From the NCBI GenBank assembly GCA_023268355.1, contig JALNJK010000001.1:186001-250000 (forward strand): a DNA stretch of 64,000 nt. The letters run 5' to 3'. A model generated the notes under the pieces. It did no database searches. It was not told where the DNA came from and saw nothing but the letters and a program-made list of their open reading frames with translations. The position numbers and the translations under genes are program-made. How positions within the stretch are numbered: the first letter of the stretch is position 1; the number at the start of each line of letters is the position of its first letter. Shown here piece by piece: positions 1 through 7,334 of the stretch. Source of the stretch: Candidatus Terraquivivens tengchongensis. Lineage in GTDB: Archaea > Thermoproteota > Nitrososphaeria_A > Caldarchaeales > Wolframiiraptoraceae.

Positions 1-361
1 CGACATAGAAGCCGTTGAAGCCCCAACCTTTTGGTTTGAATTCCTCTAACGCATAGCGAGTTAACTCCTTTACTACCTTCCACGCTTTCGCATCGTCCTT
101 TGCGATGATGCCCTCCCTCATCGGGTAGACTAGTCGGGTAGCAAGCTCCGCACCGCTTTCCAAAAAGAGCGTCACATCCTTGCCGACGACAACTTCACGA
201 TCAACTCCCATTATCTGGGAGAGAACGGATTTTTCTGGGAAGTAGCCCCTGTTCTCTACGGCTAAAGGTCTTTCGCCTTGCGTTATCGGTCCGTACTTAA
301 ACTCGCTTGTACCGTAATCTGCCCCAAATACATAGCGCTTCTTGTAATCTTCGTCGTACAT
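1..361 (-). CDS. Crenactin (archaeal actin homologue), N-terminal part, cut by window edge
   Basis: This is the start of an actin-fold ATPase that forms cytoskeletal filaments in Thermoproteota and relatives. About 120 residues are visible. Residues 8-22 read as a phosphate-1 loop, with FGADYGTSEFKYGPI; the pattern FGxDxGTSxxKYGPIT is what I recall for Pyrobaculum crenactin, and the later YPMREGII and DDAKAWKVVKELTRYAL segments also match that family. I chose ATG at 361; a TTG at 370 is in frame and possible. The coiled-coil gene at 407-1072 lies directly upstream on the same strand with a 36-46 nt gap, so the two are probably co-transcribed. The rest of the gene lies outside the window. Bacterial MreB is the alternative, but the KYGPIT signature favours crenactin. 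Confidence 0.82.
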   Translation of the reverse strand, partial: MYDEDYKKRYVFGADYGTSEFKYGPITQGERPLAVENRGYFPEKSVLSQIMGVDREVVVGKDVTLFLESGAELATRLVYPMREGIIAKDDAKAWKVVKELTRYALEEFKPKGWGFNGFYV

Positions 362-406
362 CTCAACCAACAAGGTCCAGTTATGGGTATGGATTTAAAC
401 GTTAAG

Positions 407-1072
407 CTAACCCTTGCCCGCCAGTATGTCAAGCCACGGGTTGTCTTTCATGAATGACGGTAGCTCAATTTCAGAGCCTGGGTTATTGTTCTTGCTAGGC
501 ATGTCAGGTACTGTGGTCTTGATGTGTAACGGACGTGCACCCTCAAGGGCCAATAACTTGTTAGAAATCTCTCCATACAACACTTCGAGCCTCTCCAACC
601 TCGATACTAACGCATCTACCTCGTTCATCTTATGGATCAGTCTCTCTAACCTCTCTATCCTTTCTAGCATGTGTAGGATGCTATCATGCTCTACGGAAAC
701 CTTGCTTCCATCTTCCTTCTTATCACCCCGCATATGCTTTACGATCGGTGGCAACTCCTCTATCTCATGTGACCCATACAACAAGAGGCCTATGCCATGC
801 AACCTAATAGCCATGAGCTCGTCCATAGAAGCCATGCTTTTCGGGACTAAGATGTACGGCCTCTCACCCTTGACCGCCCAGAACGCTGATTGTAAAGCGG
901 CAGAGATCAGCTCCGGCTTACCATCGGTCTCGTCCAGCATCTTAACGACGTAGGTTGAACCGTCCCCGACGAATCTTAACGTACCTTCCTCCACATTACT
1001 GCCTTCGAACTTCAGGCCTTGTTTCGACATGTGGTTGATAACTTTCCTTTCGAGGATGGCTCGCGGTATCAA
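407..1072 (-). CDS. Coiled-coil protein upstream of crenactin, candidate arcadin-2-like regulator
   Basis: 221 aa. Residues 1-110 look globular (alternating beta and helix, with a short RPYILVPKS segment), residues about 128-175 are leucine/heptad-rich and read as a coiled coil (HMLERIERLERLIHKM), then comes a Pro/Asn-rich linker and a conserved-looking C-terminal peptide, LPSFMKDNPWLDILAGKG. Arcadin-2, encoded beside crenactin in Thermoproteales, is known to bind crenactin through a short C-terminal helix, so this architecture and position suggest an arcadin-2-type partner. That is inference from layout and from my memory of the family; I cannot run the alignment. TTG/GTG alternatives were not needed because the ATG at 1072 is preceded by an A/T-rich promoter-like stretch around 1105-1120. 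Confidence 0.6.
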   Translation of the reverse strand: MIPRAILERKVINHMSKQGLKFEGSNVEEGTLRFVGDGSTYVVKMLDETDGKPELISAALQSAFWAVKGERPYILVPKSMASMDELMAIRLHGIGLLLYGSHEIEELPPIVKHMRGDKKEDGSKVSVEHDSILHMLERIERLERLIHKMNEVDALVSRLERLEVLYGEISNKLLALEGARPLHIKTTVPDMPSKNNNPGSEIELPSFMKDNPWLDILAGKG

Positions 1073-1160
1073 AATCTGTCAAACCTAAGGACGGAACGTT
1101 TCGTTAAAAGGTTATTTATGCAGAGTGCTGGGAGGGTTTGCCGAAAGTGAAGATGGAGCC

Positions 1161-2126
1161 TTAGCAAGTCCTAGCAGATACAAGCTCCTCGCTGATGAGT
1201 TTAGGAGCCCTCGGCCCTCTGAACAGCATGACCGTCATTATCTGGACGGTGTTCGCGCCAGCCTTCAATGCATCCAGCACATCCATTCCTGTCATTATGC
1301 CACCGACCGCGTTTATTTCGAACCCTTCGCCCAGCTCCCTTCTAATCCTACTCACGGTCTCCAGCATGATCGGTTTTAATGGTCTGCCGCTTAAACCGCC
1401 CCTTCCGAGCGCGAGCTCCGGCGCATTGACCGGCAGCGTGTTAACGGCGGTCACACCATCCATACCGCAATCCATCCATATCCTTAGCAGTTTACACATG
1501 CCGTACATCTCATCTGAAGTTACAGGCGGTGGAATCTTGATGTATGTGGGCTTTGATTTTATCTCCTTTAACCTCTCGGCCAGTTCGCGCAGAGTTCCAG
1601 GTTCCTTCATGCTTACGCTAGCCTCGTGCGTAGGACACGATATGTTGACCTCGATAGCGTCAACAACATTCTGCACTACAGCAAAGCACTCAACAAACTC
1701 ATCCACACTGTCGCCCGTTATGCTAGCTACGACCTTGCAACCCTCAACCCCTTTGAAGTTCCTCGCAAACTCCATTATGCCAGGGTTCGGCAGACCCATA
1801 GCGTTCACGACCGCATGTTCTGCATCCCTGTAGGCTATCCTCGGTTTGGGGTGTCCCTTCCTCGGCTTTAGCGTGAAGCTACCTACTACGACATAACCAA
1901 AGCCGAGCTTGTAGAGAGCTCCGACGTACTTCCCGCTCTTATCGTAACCTGCTGCGAGGCCTAGCGGGCTCCTCAGCCTTCCCATTTTTGTCTCGACCTC
2001 TAAGCCCCGTGGAGGGTCAAAACCTAGCGGCAAGTACTTCAGGAGCCTAAGCCAAGCGTTGTGCAGGAGCTCTGGCCCCAGTATGCGTGCTAAGAGCTTT
2101 ACTGCAGGATTTATCCTAATCGACAA
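1161..2126 (-). CDS. pyrD: Dihydroorotate dehydrogenase
   Basis: 321 aa, an FMN-dependent TIM barrel that oxidises dihydroorotate to orotate in pyrimidine synthesis. The N-terminal GLAAGYDKSGKYVGAL and the GSFTLKPRKGHPKPR segments resemble class 2 (membrane-type) enzymes, and NAVGGIMTGMDVLDALKAGA near the end is the FMN phosphate site. The active-site loop reads NISCPTHEAS, so the catalytic base position holds Cys, as in class 1 enzymes, instead of the Ser of typical class 2 enzymes. The start is TTG at 2126. It diverges from pyrB across a 125-nt promoter region, completing the de novo pathway with pyrB, pyrI and pyrC; carA/B, pyrE and pyrF are not in the window. Confidence 0.92.
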   Translation of the reverse strand: MSIRINPAVKLLARILGPELLHNAWLRLLKYLPLGFDPPRGLEVETKMGRLRSPLGLAAGYDKSGKYVGALYKLGFGYVVVGSFTLKPRKGHPKPRIAYRDAEHAVVNAMGLPNPGIMEFARNFKGVEGCKVVASITGDSVDEFVECFAVVQNVVDAIEVNISCPTHEASVSMKEPGTLRELAERLKEIKSKPTYIKIPPPVTSDEMYGMCKLLRIWMDCGMDGVTAVNTLPVNAPELALGRGGLSGRPLKPIMLETVSRIRRELGEGFEINAVGGIMTGMDVLDALKAGANTVQIMTVMLFRGPRAPKLISEELVSARTC

Positions 2127-2212
2127 GCGCTGCCCCCCTCGTATACTTAAACCACCATATTATCCTTTACGGGACTCTCCCGGTCCTATCATTGGCCAAA
2201 GCCCGTGAGTTC

Positions 2213-2221
2213 CTTATATAC
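2213..2221 (+). promoter_or_regulatory. TATA-box promoter of the pyrB-pyrI-pyrC operon
   Basis: The sequence CTTATATAC ends about 31 nt before the TTG start of pyrB, the usual spacing for an archaeal TATA box with a very short or absent leader. It lies in the only gap between divergent pyrD and pyrB. Confidence 0.6.
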
Positions 2222-2251
2222 AGGGATGAGGATTTTTTGTAAGGGTCATTA

Positions 2252-3169
2252 TTGTGGAAGTTTAGGGATGTCATATCCATACTAGACTACACTAGGGATG
2301 AGCTTGAGCACCTTTTCTCCGTGACCGATGTTATACTCGAGCGCTCTCTGGACGTCGGAAAACCGTTGGATGGAAAGATAGTAGCTACGGCGTTCATCGA
2401 GCCGAGCACTAGGACGAGGTTGAGCTTCGAGACTGCTGCCAAGAGGCTCGGCGCAGAGGTCATAAACCTTGAGCCCCACCTGTCTTCGATGGCTAAAGGC
2501 GAGAGCCTGACAGACACGCTCAGGATGCTGGACGATTATGCCAACCTAATAGTGATAAGGAGCCCTTACGAAGGCTCGGCGAAGCACGCTGCTGACGTCT
2601 GCGAACATCCTGTGATAAATGGCGGCGACGGGACGCAGCACCATCCCACGCAGGCAATGATAGACCTGTACACCATAAGGAAGCTGAAGGGCAGGATAGA
2701 CGGGCTAGAGGTCGGCGTGCTCGGTGACCTGAAGTACGGCAGGGCTGCTGCGTCCTTCATATATGGTCTAACAAAGTTTAACGTTAAGAGGATATGGCTG
2801 ATATCGCCTGAGCCCCTTTCGCCAAGGCCCGAGCTCATGGATAGGTTGAAGAGGATGAACGTGGATTTCGTGAAGACGGAGAACCTGGAGGAAGCTGTGG
2901 AGGACCTCGATATACTGTATGTAACGAGGATACAGAAGGAGAGGTTTCCCGATCCTGCCGAGTACGAGAAGCTCAGGGGCAGCTACGTGATAACGAAGAA
3001 GCTCCTATCGAGGGCGAGCGAGGACCTAAAGGTTTTACATCCGCTTCCAAGGGTTGATGAGCTCTCCAACGACGTAGACGACACACCATACCAGGCATAC
3101 TTCATCCAAGCTAAGCTTGGAGTTCCTGTGAGGATGGCCCTGATAGGCTTAGTTTTAGGAGTGTTTTAG
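2252..3169 (+). CDS. pyrB: Aspartate carbamoyltransferase, catalytic subunit
   Basis: 305 aa. It joins carbamoyl phosphate and aspartate in the committed step of pyrimidine synthesis. Visible family signatures are the carbamoyl-phosphate loop [10 protein letters not shown] (residues about 51-60), [18 protein letters not shown] in the middle, and HPLPRVDEL near the C-terminus. The length is normal for PyrB. The start codon is TTG, set by the TATA box at 2213. The next gene, the regulatory subunit pyrI, begins at the base after the stop, so the two are translated from one message and should form the allosteric holoenzyme. Confidence 0.97.
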   Translation: MWKFRDVISILDYTRDELEHLFSVTDVILERSLDVGKPLDGKIVATAFIEPSTRTRLSFETAAKRLGAEVINLEPHLSSMAKGESLTDTLRMLDDYANLIVIRSPYEGSAKHAADVCEHPVINGGDGTQHHPTQAMIDLYTIRKLKGRIDGLEVGVLGDLKYGRAAASFIYGLTKFNVKRIWLISPEPLSPRPELMDRLKRMNVDFVKTENLEEAVEDLDILYVTRIQKERFPDPAEYEKLRGSYVITKKLLSRASEDLKVLHPLPRVDELSNDVDDTPYQAYFIQAKLGVPVRMALIGLVLGVF

Positions 3170-3655
3170 GTGGTTTGTATGGATGAGCAGGAAACTTTAC
3201 GGGTGAGCAAGATAAAGAATGGAACGGTTATAGATCACATACCTGCAGGCAGAGCCTTAGCGGTCCTAAGGTTGCTAGGAATAACTGGAAGCGAAGGGCA
3301 CGTCGTAACAGTCACGATGAACGTCAGGAGTGGAAAGCTAGGCAGGAAGGACCTCGTGAAGGTCGAGGATTTAGAGCTTGTGACCGAGCAGGTTAACAAG
3401 CTGACGCTGATAGCGCCTACTGCCACGATAAACATAATACGGAATTACGAGGTTGTTGAAAAAAGAGCGGTCAAGCTACCGGATAGGATAGTCGGCATCC
3501 TTAGGTGTACAAACCCGGGTTGCATAACGAGACAGCCGATGGAGCACGTGAACTCCAAATTTGTCGTAGTCTCAAAGAGTCCTCTAAGGCTCGAGTGCGA
3601 GTACTGCGGTAGATACCTTGAAGAGGAAGAAGTGCTAAAGCAACTGACGCAATAG
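3170..3655 (+). CDS. pyrI: Aspartate carbamoyltransferase, regulatory subunit
   Basis: 161 aa. This subunit binds nucleotide effectors in its N-terminal domain (residues about 10-105) and carries a structural zinc in its C-terminal domain, where CTNPGC and CEYC supply the four cysteines that contact the catalytic chain. GTG at 3170 directly follows the pyrB stop; the in-frame ATG at 3179 is an equally likely start. Its stop codon overlaps the GTG start of pyrC by one base (TAGTG), which points to translational coupling. Confidence 0.96.
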   Translation: MVCMDEQETLRVSKIKNGTVIDHIPAGRALAVLRLLGITGSEGHVVTVTMNVRSGKLGRKDLVKVEDLELVTEQVNKLTLIAPTATINIIRNYEVVEKRAVKLPDRIVGILRCTNPGCITRQPMEHVNSKFVVVSKSPLRLECEYCGRYLEEEEVLKQLTQ

Positions 3656-4893
3656 TGAAAGTTATGGCAGACCTAAGGATAGTCGGCAGAGCAGTTGTAG
3701 ATGGTAGGCTCCTAGACGAAGTTACCGTCGAGATAGACGGCGAGTTCGTATCTTCTGTTAGTATCGGTGAGAACGGCTCAGGACCTAAGCTGCTACTTGG
3801 CAAAGGTCAACTACTTCTACCATCCGCCACGGACCTTCACGTCCATCTCAGGGATTGGAACCAAGCTTACAAGGAAGACGTCTTCACGGGAACGTCCGCG
3901 GCTGCCGCTGGCGGTGTCACGACGGTTGCGGAGATGCCCAACACTTCACCACCGATAAGGAGTCCCGAGGCTCTTAAAGAAAGGCTCAGGCTACTGGCGG
4001 CACGCGCCATTGTGGACTACTCGGTTCATGTAGGACCGCTCGAAAAGGTTGAGGATGCCAATAGGGCGTTGGAATTAGGAGCATGTGGTATGAAACTCTA
4101 CCCTGCAGACTTGGAAAAAATCGAAGATTATCTCAAAGTCTCAAGGGAGAGTGGTATGAGACTCGTCGTCCATGCGGAGTTGAAAGGGGGCGACGAGGTG
4201 GAGGCAGTAAGGATGCTATTGTCGCACATAAAAGTTGGCGATGTTGTAAGGTTCGCACATATCTCAAGGGCCGAGTCTCTGAAAATGATAGAACTCGCGA
4301 GGAAAGAACTCGATGCGAGGATAACAGTAGAAGCAACACCTCACCACCTCCTCTTATCTTATGATGAACTTGACGAGAATACAAGAAAAATATCGGCGGT
4401 GAGACCACCGCTCGCCTCCATTGCCGATAAACAGTACATCTTTTCAGGCTTAGAAAGGTGTTCAGTGGATTTCATAGCATCCGACCATGCTCCGCATGCT
4501 TTGGAGGAGAAGTTGTCCGAACAGCCAGCACCAGGCTTTCCTGGACTAGAGATAACATACCCTCTGATGTTGACCGAATGCCTTGAGGGTAGGCTCGGCA
4601 TATCAACACTCATCAAAAAGCTCTGCAAATCTCCGGCAGAGTACCTAGGCATACCTAAAGGAGACATCAGGAGAGGCTTCTATGCGGACCTCGTCGTCTT
4701 TGACACGAATGTGCGATGGAGTGTGAGCGCCAAGAGTTTCTTAAGTAAGGCGAAGTACACACCGTTTGAGGGTAGAAGGTTCTCCGTAAGGGTTGCATCG
4801 GTCTTCAGGAGGGGTGAGCTGATATACGATGGCGAACTCCTAGTGAAAGGTGGTGGAGCACATGTCCGCGATCTGAGACAAAAGCGCGGATAA
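3655..4893 (+). CDS. pyrC: Dihydroorotase
   Basis: 412 aa amidohydrolase that cyclises carbamoyl aspartate. Zinc-binding and catalytic signatures are DLHVHLRDW (residues 60-68), the MPNTSPP loop, VEATPHHLLL and the ASDHAPH motif near residue 280. It is a class I type enzyme with the expected length. Translation may begin at GTG 3655, overlapping the pyrI stop, or at ATG 3664. It is the last gene of the pyr operon; an 18-nt palindrome spans its stop codon and a C/D sRNA follows 35 nt later. Confidence 0.96.
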   Translation: MKVMADLRIVGRAVVDGRLLDEVTVEIDGEFVSSVSIGENGSGPKLLLGKGQLLLPSATDLHVHLRDWNQAYKEDVFTGTSAAAAGGVTTVAEMPNTSPPIRSPEALKERLRLLAARAIVDYSVHVGPLEKVEDANRALELGACGMKLYPADLEKIEDYLKVSRESGMRLVVHAELKGGDEVEAVRMLLSHIKVGDVVRFAHISRAESLKMIELARKELDARITVEATPHHLLLSYDELDENTRKISAVRPPLASIADKQYIFSGLERCSVDFIASDHAPHALEEKLSEQPAPGFPGLEITYPLMLTECLEGRLGISTLIKKLCKSPAEYLGIPKGDIRRGFYADLVVFDTNVRWSVSAKSFLSKAKYTPFEGRRFSVRVASVFRRGELIYDGELLVKGGGAHVRDLRQKRG

Positions 4894-4904
4894 AGCTTTA
4901 TCCG
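4887..4904. repeat. 18-nt perfect palindrome over the pyrC stop codon
   Basis: CGGATAAAGCTTTATCCG is its own reverse complement and includes the TAA of pyrC. Its right half, CTTTATCC, lies about 25-30 nt before the first C/D sRNA, so it may serve as that RNA's TATA box, or as a symmetric binding site or weak termination hairpin. The role is inference. Confidence 0.5.
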
Positions 4905-4927
4905 TGACCTTGCTTGAAGATTCTGAC

Positions 4928-4983
4928 GGCTATGATGAAGCCCTAATGGTTGAGCTGTGATATCCTCTGGGGTATCTGAGCCA
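4928..4983 (+). ncRNA. C/D-box guide sRNA candidate 1
   Basis: Box C is ATGATGA at 4932-4938 and box D is CTGA at 4976-4979. The flanks GGC (5') and GCC (3') pair to close the kink-turn stem. Internal boxes are weaker: TTGA near 4950 as D' and TGTGATA near 4956 as C'. The D guide is the A/T/G-rich stretch 4961-4975, and the D' guide is about 4939-4949. C/D sRNAs direct 2'-O-methylation of rRNA or tRNA with fibrillarin, Nop5 and L7Ae. I did not identify the target. It lies between the end of the pyr operon and a second similar RNA. Confidence 0.7.
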
Positions 4984-5014
4984 ATCGATGGAAGAGGATT
5001 AAAGACAAGGAAGC

Positions 5015-5023
5015 CTTATAAAG
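5015..5023 (+). promoter_or_regulatory. TATA box of C/D sRNA candidate 2
   Basis: CTTATAAAG lies about 22-30 nt before the start of the RNA at 5045, giving that RNA its own promoter separate from the pyr operon. Confidence 0.55.
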
Positions 5024-5044
5024 CGTGCATGCATTTAGGAATTT

Positions 5045-5105
5045 CGGCGATGATGAGAGAACGTCGCGGCTTATTGCATGTTTGCTAGGAGCGGGGTCTG
5101 AGCCG
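5045..5105 (+). ncRNA. C/D-box guide sRNA candidate 2
   Basis: Box C is ATGATGA at 5050-5056 and box D is CTGA at 5098-5101; CGGC before box C pairs with GCCG after box D, a four-pair terminal stem. The internal D'/C' boxes are degenerate in the stretch 5070-5085. A well-placed TATA box at 5015 precedes it. With candidate 1 it fills most of the 325-nt gap 4894-5218; I see nothing coding in the remaining A/T-rich part of that gap. Confidence 0.72.
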
Positions 5106-5218
5106 CAGTGATGTTTTTGTAAATTTACATTAATACCTTAGGGTTTACTTAACAATAATGGCACTAAGCTTAAAGTCATATTCAGCGGAAATGAAAAATG
5201 CAAAAATACTCTTTGCAC

Positions 5219-5920
5219 CTATTCGATTTCTATATTATATGGGCCTATTATCAGCTTGTGCCATCTAGTGTCTATTTCTGCGAGATCAAAATGAGCAATC
5301 CTTATGTATCTCTCGATTCCATTTGGCCCATCAACGATTTTATACTCTACTATGCCGTCGAATATCGACCTAAGGTAGTTTTCCAACCTTTTGTTAATTA
5401 TCCCTTGGTCTAGAGCGAATGCACCTACGCACGTATCTCTTATCCTAGGCACTGTTATGTTGAGAAACTTCATAGCATTCTTATATCCATAAGTTATGAA
5501 TAGGTCGGATAGACTGTCCACATAAACGAACTCCATGGGCTTTGTTCTGAGCTCGTTGAGCATAACGCTAAACTCCACTGGGTCTAGGCTCTTCAACTTT
5601 AATATCTTGGACTCATACTCGCTATATGTTGGTGGAGTGCCTGTTTTTAGAGAGTAGTAATCGATAAGTATAAGATGGCCGTTTTTGAGATAGGGCTCGA
5701 CGTCCATGTTCCTTTTCTTCATCAACCACATAAACGTCTTCGGCGAGTGCTTAACACAAACATAGACACATGTAAAACCATCTTTCAACCTTTCGTATAA
5801 CAGATGTTTTAGGAAAATAGTCTTTCCGCTACCCACCGGGCCTATATGGAGGAAAGCAGCGTTTGGGTAGTCTTCAAGTATGAGCTTCTTGACGATGTCA
5901 AGTCTTTTATGTAACGTCAA
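5219..5920 (-). CDS. Single-domain RecA/KaiC-like ATPase
   Basis: 233 aa. Walker A is GPVGSGKT at residues about 27-34, the Walker B strand is FVYVDS around residue 133, and the overall layout matches the RAD55/KaiC-like family of archaeal ATPases. No second domain, DNA-binding motif or membrane segment is visible. Such proteins have varied and mostly untested roles in archaea (signalling, motility, DNA handling), so I name only the fold. It reads in the same direction as the transporter upstream of it (gap about 33 nt), so they may share a transcript. Confidence 0.8.
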   Translation of the reverse strand: MTLHKRLDIVKKLILEDYPNAAFLHIGPVGSGKTIFLKHLLYERLKDGFTCVYVCVKHSPKTFMWLMKKRNMDVEPYLKNGHLILIDYYSLKTGTPPTYSEYESKILKLKSLDPVEFSVMLNELRTKPMEFVYVDSLSDLFITYGYKNAMKFLNITVPRIRDTCVGAFALDQGIINKRLENYLRSIFDGIVEYKIVDGPNGIERYIRIAHFDLAEIDTRWHKLIIGPYNIEIE

Positions 5921-5953
5921 CTAAACCCCGCCTGCTGTTATTTACACCATAAT

Positions 5954-6553
5954 TTAAACATACGGACCCAATATGCCTAAAAATTGACTAAAAATTACAA
6001 AAAAAGCAAGGTATGCCGCAACGTTGACGAGCGTTATAAGGAGACCGACCCTTAAAAACTCGAAGAAAGATATCGTTGCGTTCATCCTAGACTCCAGCGC
6101 CTCTATGATGATTATGTTCGATGCTGCACCAAGTATTGTTAGGTTACCAGCAACCGTTGAGAACGCTGCTAATGCGAGCCATACATTAACATCCGCTCCG
6201 GTATAGCCAAGATTTTGCATATGCATTATGAAGAGCTTAGTGAAGGGGACGTTACTGATCAATTGACTCATAGCGACGGATATCATCGCAATAACCAGAT
6301 AAGCCATGGCACCTTCTTGCTTAGAATTCATAATGAACTCTAAAGGTGTCAGTACGCCGCTCCTCCAAATGCCCTCCGTAGTTATGAACATTGCAATGAA
6401 GAAGATTATCGTTCCCCAGTCAACGTTCGAGATCAACTTCCTTGGGTTTCTCGAGAACGCGTATGTTCCTGCTGCTATTATAAATGGGATGAACCCCCTC
6501 CTAGTTACATGGGGAAGCCCACTCAGCTCAAACAAGTCATTCACTGTAAGCAC
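5954..6553 (-). CDS. ArsB/NhaD-type anion transporter, C-terminal half (frameshifted)
   Basis: 199 aa from GTG at 6553, with about five membrane helices, among them WGTIIFFIAMFITTEGIW and the re-entrant motif region NLTILGAASNIIII. This is the second repeat of an ArsB/NhaD/P-protein-family permease. The reading frame is open upstream to 6572 and continues the N-terminal half in a different frame; one extra T in the run at 6570-6572 would join the two into a protein of about 427 aa. As it stands the halves are separate ORFs, so this is either a sequencing/assembly error, a recent mutation or a frameshifting site. Confidence 0.8.
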   Translation of the reverse strand: MLTVNDLFELSGLPHVTRRGFIPFIIAAGTYAFSRNPRKLISNVDWGTIIFFIAMFITTEGIWRSGVLTPLEFIMNSKQEGAMAYLVIAMISVAMSQLISNVPFTKLFIMHMQNLGYTGADVNVWLALAAFSTVAGNLTILGAASNIIIIEALESRMNATISFFEFLRVGLLITLVNVAAYLAFFVIFSQFLGILGPYV

Positions 6554-6567
6554 AACTATCGATGTTG

Positions 6568-7269
6568 TTAAACTAGGGCAGCTAAAAGGGCATCCCTCCT
6601 GTCTTTTATCGTTTCCTGCGGAATTAGTCCAACCTCGATTTTTTCATTCTTAACCTTAAAGATTTTAAGAAGTATTAGCGGCACGATGATTAGGTTTAAC
6701 AGCGTCGGTGCGGATAACTTAAAGACAAAAGTTATGAATGGCGCCTGTATGCCAGAGTTCTCCGCCACCAGTATGTTTTGAGGGTTTCCGATTGGTGTCA
6801 TGACGGAGCCTATTGTTATCGAGAATGCCAGAAGTAAGAACATCATGTTTGGGCTTGCCCTTGCGATCTTCGATATCGTATACGCTATGGGCGGGCCTAT
6901 CAGGGCTACAGTGTCGTTCATGGCAAACGCTGCCAAGAGGCCAAAAAGTATGGAAGACGCTAAAACTAGATCATGGCTCCTTTTGAACCTCGATATGAAC
7001 CATACAGAGACCATCTCCAGTAAACCGGAGGATTCTGCCAGCCCGACTAAGCTGAACATTCCTATCAAAAACAGCACAACGTCGATATCTATCACGTATC
7101 CCATCTCTTCCAGTCCAACGAGGCCTGACATCACGGTTACGAATGCAGCAAGCGCCATTATACTCCATACAGGTATCCTGTAACCTCTCTTACTCCTAAG
7201 TATGAGGGATACTATTAGAAAAGCCAGTATTCCGAGGCCGATGTAGGTCCTGTAGTCCAGCATGTCCAT
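6568..7269 (-). CDS. ArsB/NhaD-type anion transporter, N-terminal half (frameshifted)
   Basis: 233 aa with about six membrane helices. The first repeat's signature is GSVMTPIGNPQNI, the form typical of ArsB/NhaD/citrate-type permeases, and MNDTVALIGPP is the conserved helix before it. The family moves anions or sodium/protons; the substrate cannot be read from the sequence. The chain stops at DALLAALV and the missing second repeat is encoded immediately downstream in another frame. The ATG at 7269 is 65 nt from the divergent gene at 7335. Confidence 0.82.
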   Translation of the reverse strand: MDMLDYRTYIGLGILAFLIVSLILRSKRGYRIPVWSIMALAAFVTVMSGLVGLEEMGYVIDIDVVLFLIGMFSLVGLAESSGLLEMVSVWFISRFKRSHDLVLASSILFGLLAAFAMNDTVALIGPPIAYTISKIARASPNMMFLLLAFSITIGSVMTPIGNPQNILVAENSGIQAPFITFVFKLSAPTLLNLIIVPLILLKIFKVKNEKIEVGLIPQETIKDRRDALLAALV

Positions 7270-7302
7270 CGCATTCTTCGCAGCTGCCGAACATTTCTGA
7301 AA

Positions 7303-7310
7303 TTTTTATA
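7303..7310 (+). promoter_or_regulatory. TATA box of the 7335 gene
   Basis: TTTTTATA ends 25 nt before the ATG at 7335, so the message is probably leaderless. It lies in the 65-nt divergent gap. Confidence 0.55.
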
Positions 7311-7334
7311 CCTTGATTCGATTTTTACACAACA

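Noticed and set aside
414-953. 179-aa plus-strand ORF opposite the coiled-coil gene
   Set aside because: It mirrors the minus-strand gene, has low-complexity Ser/Leu-rich sequence and no family features.
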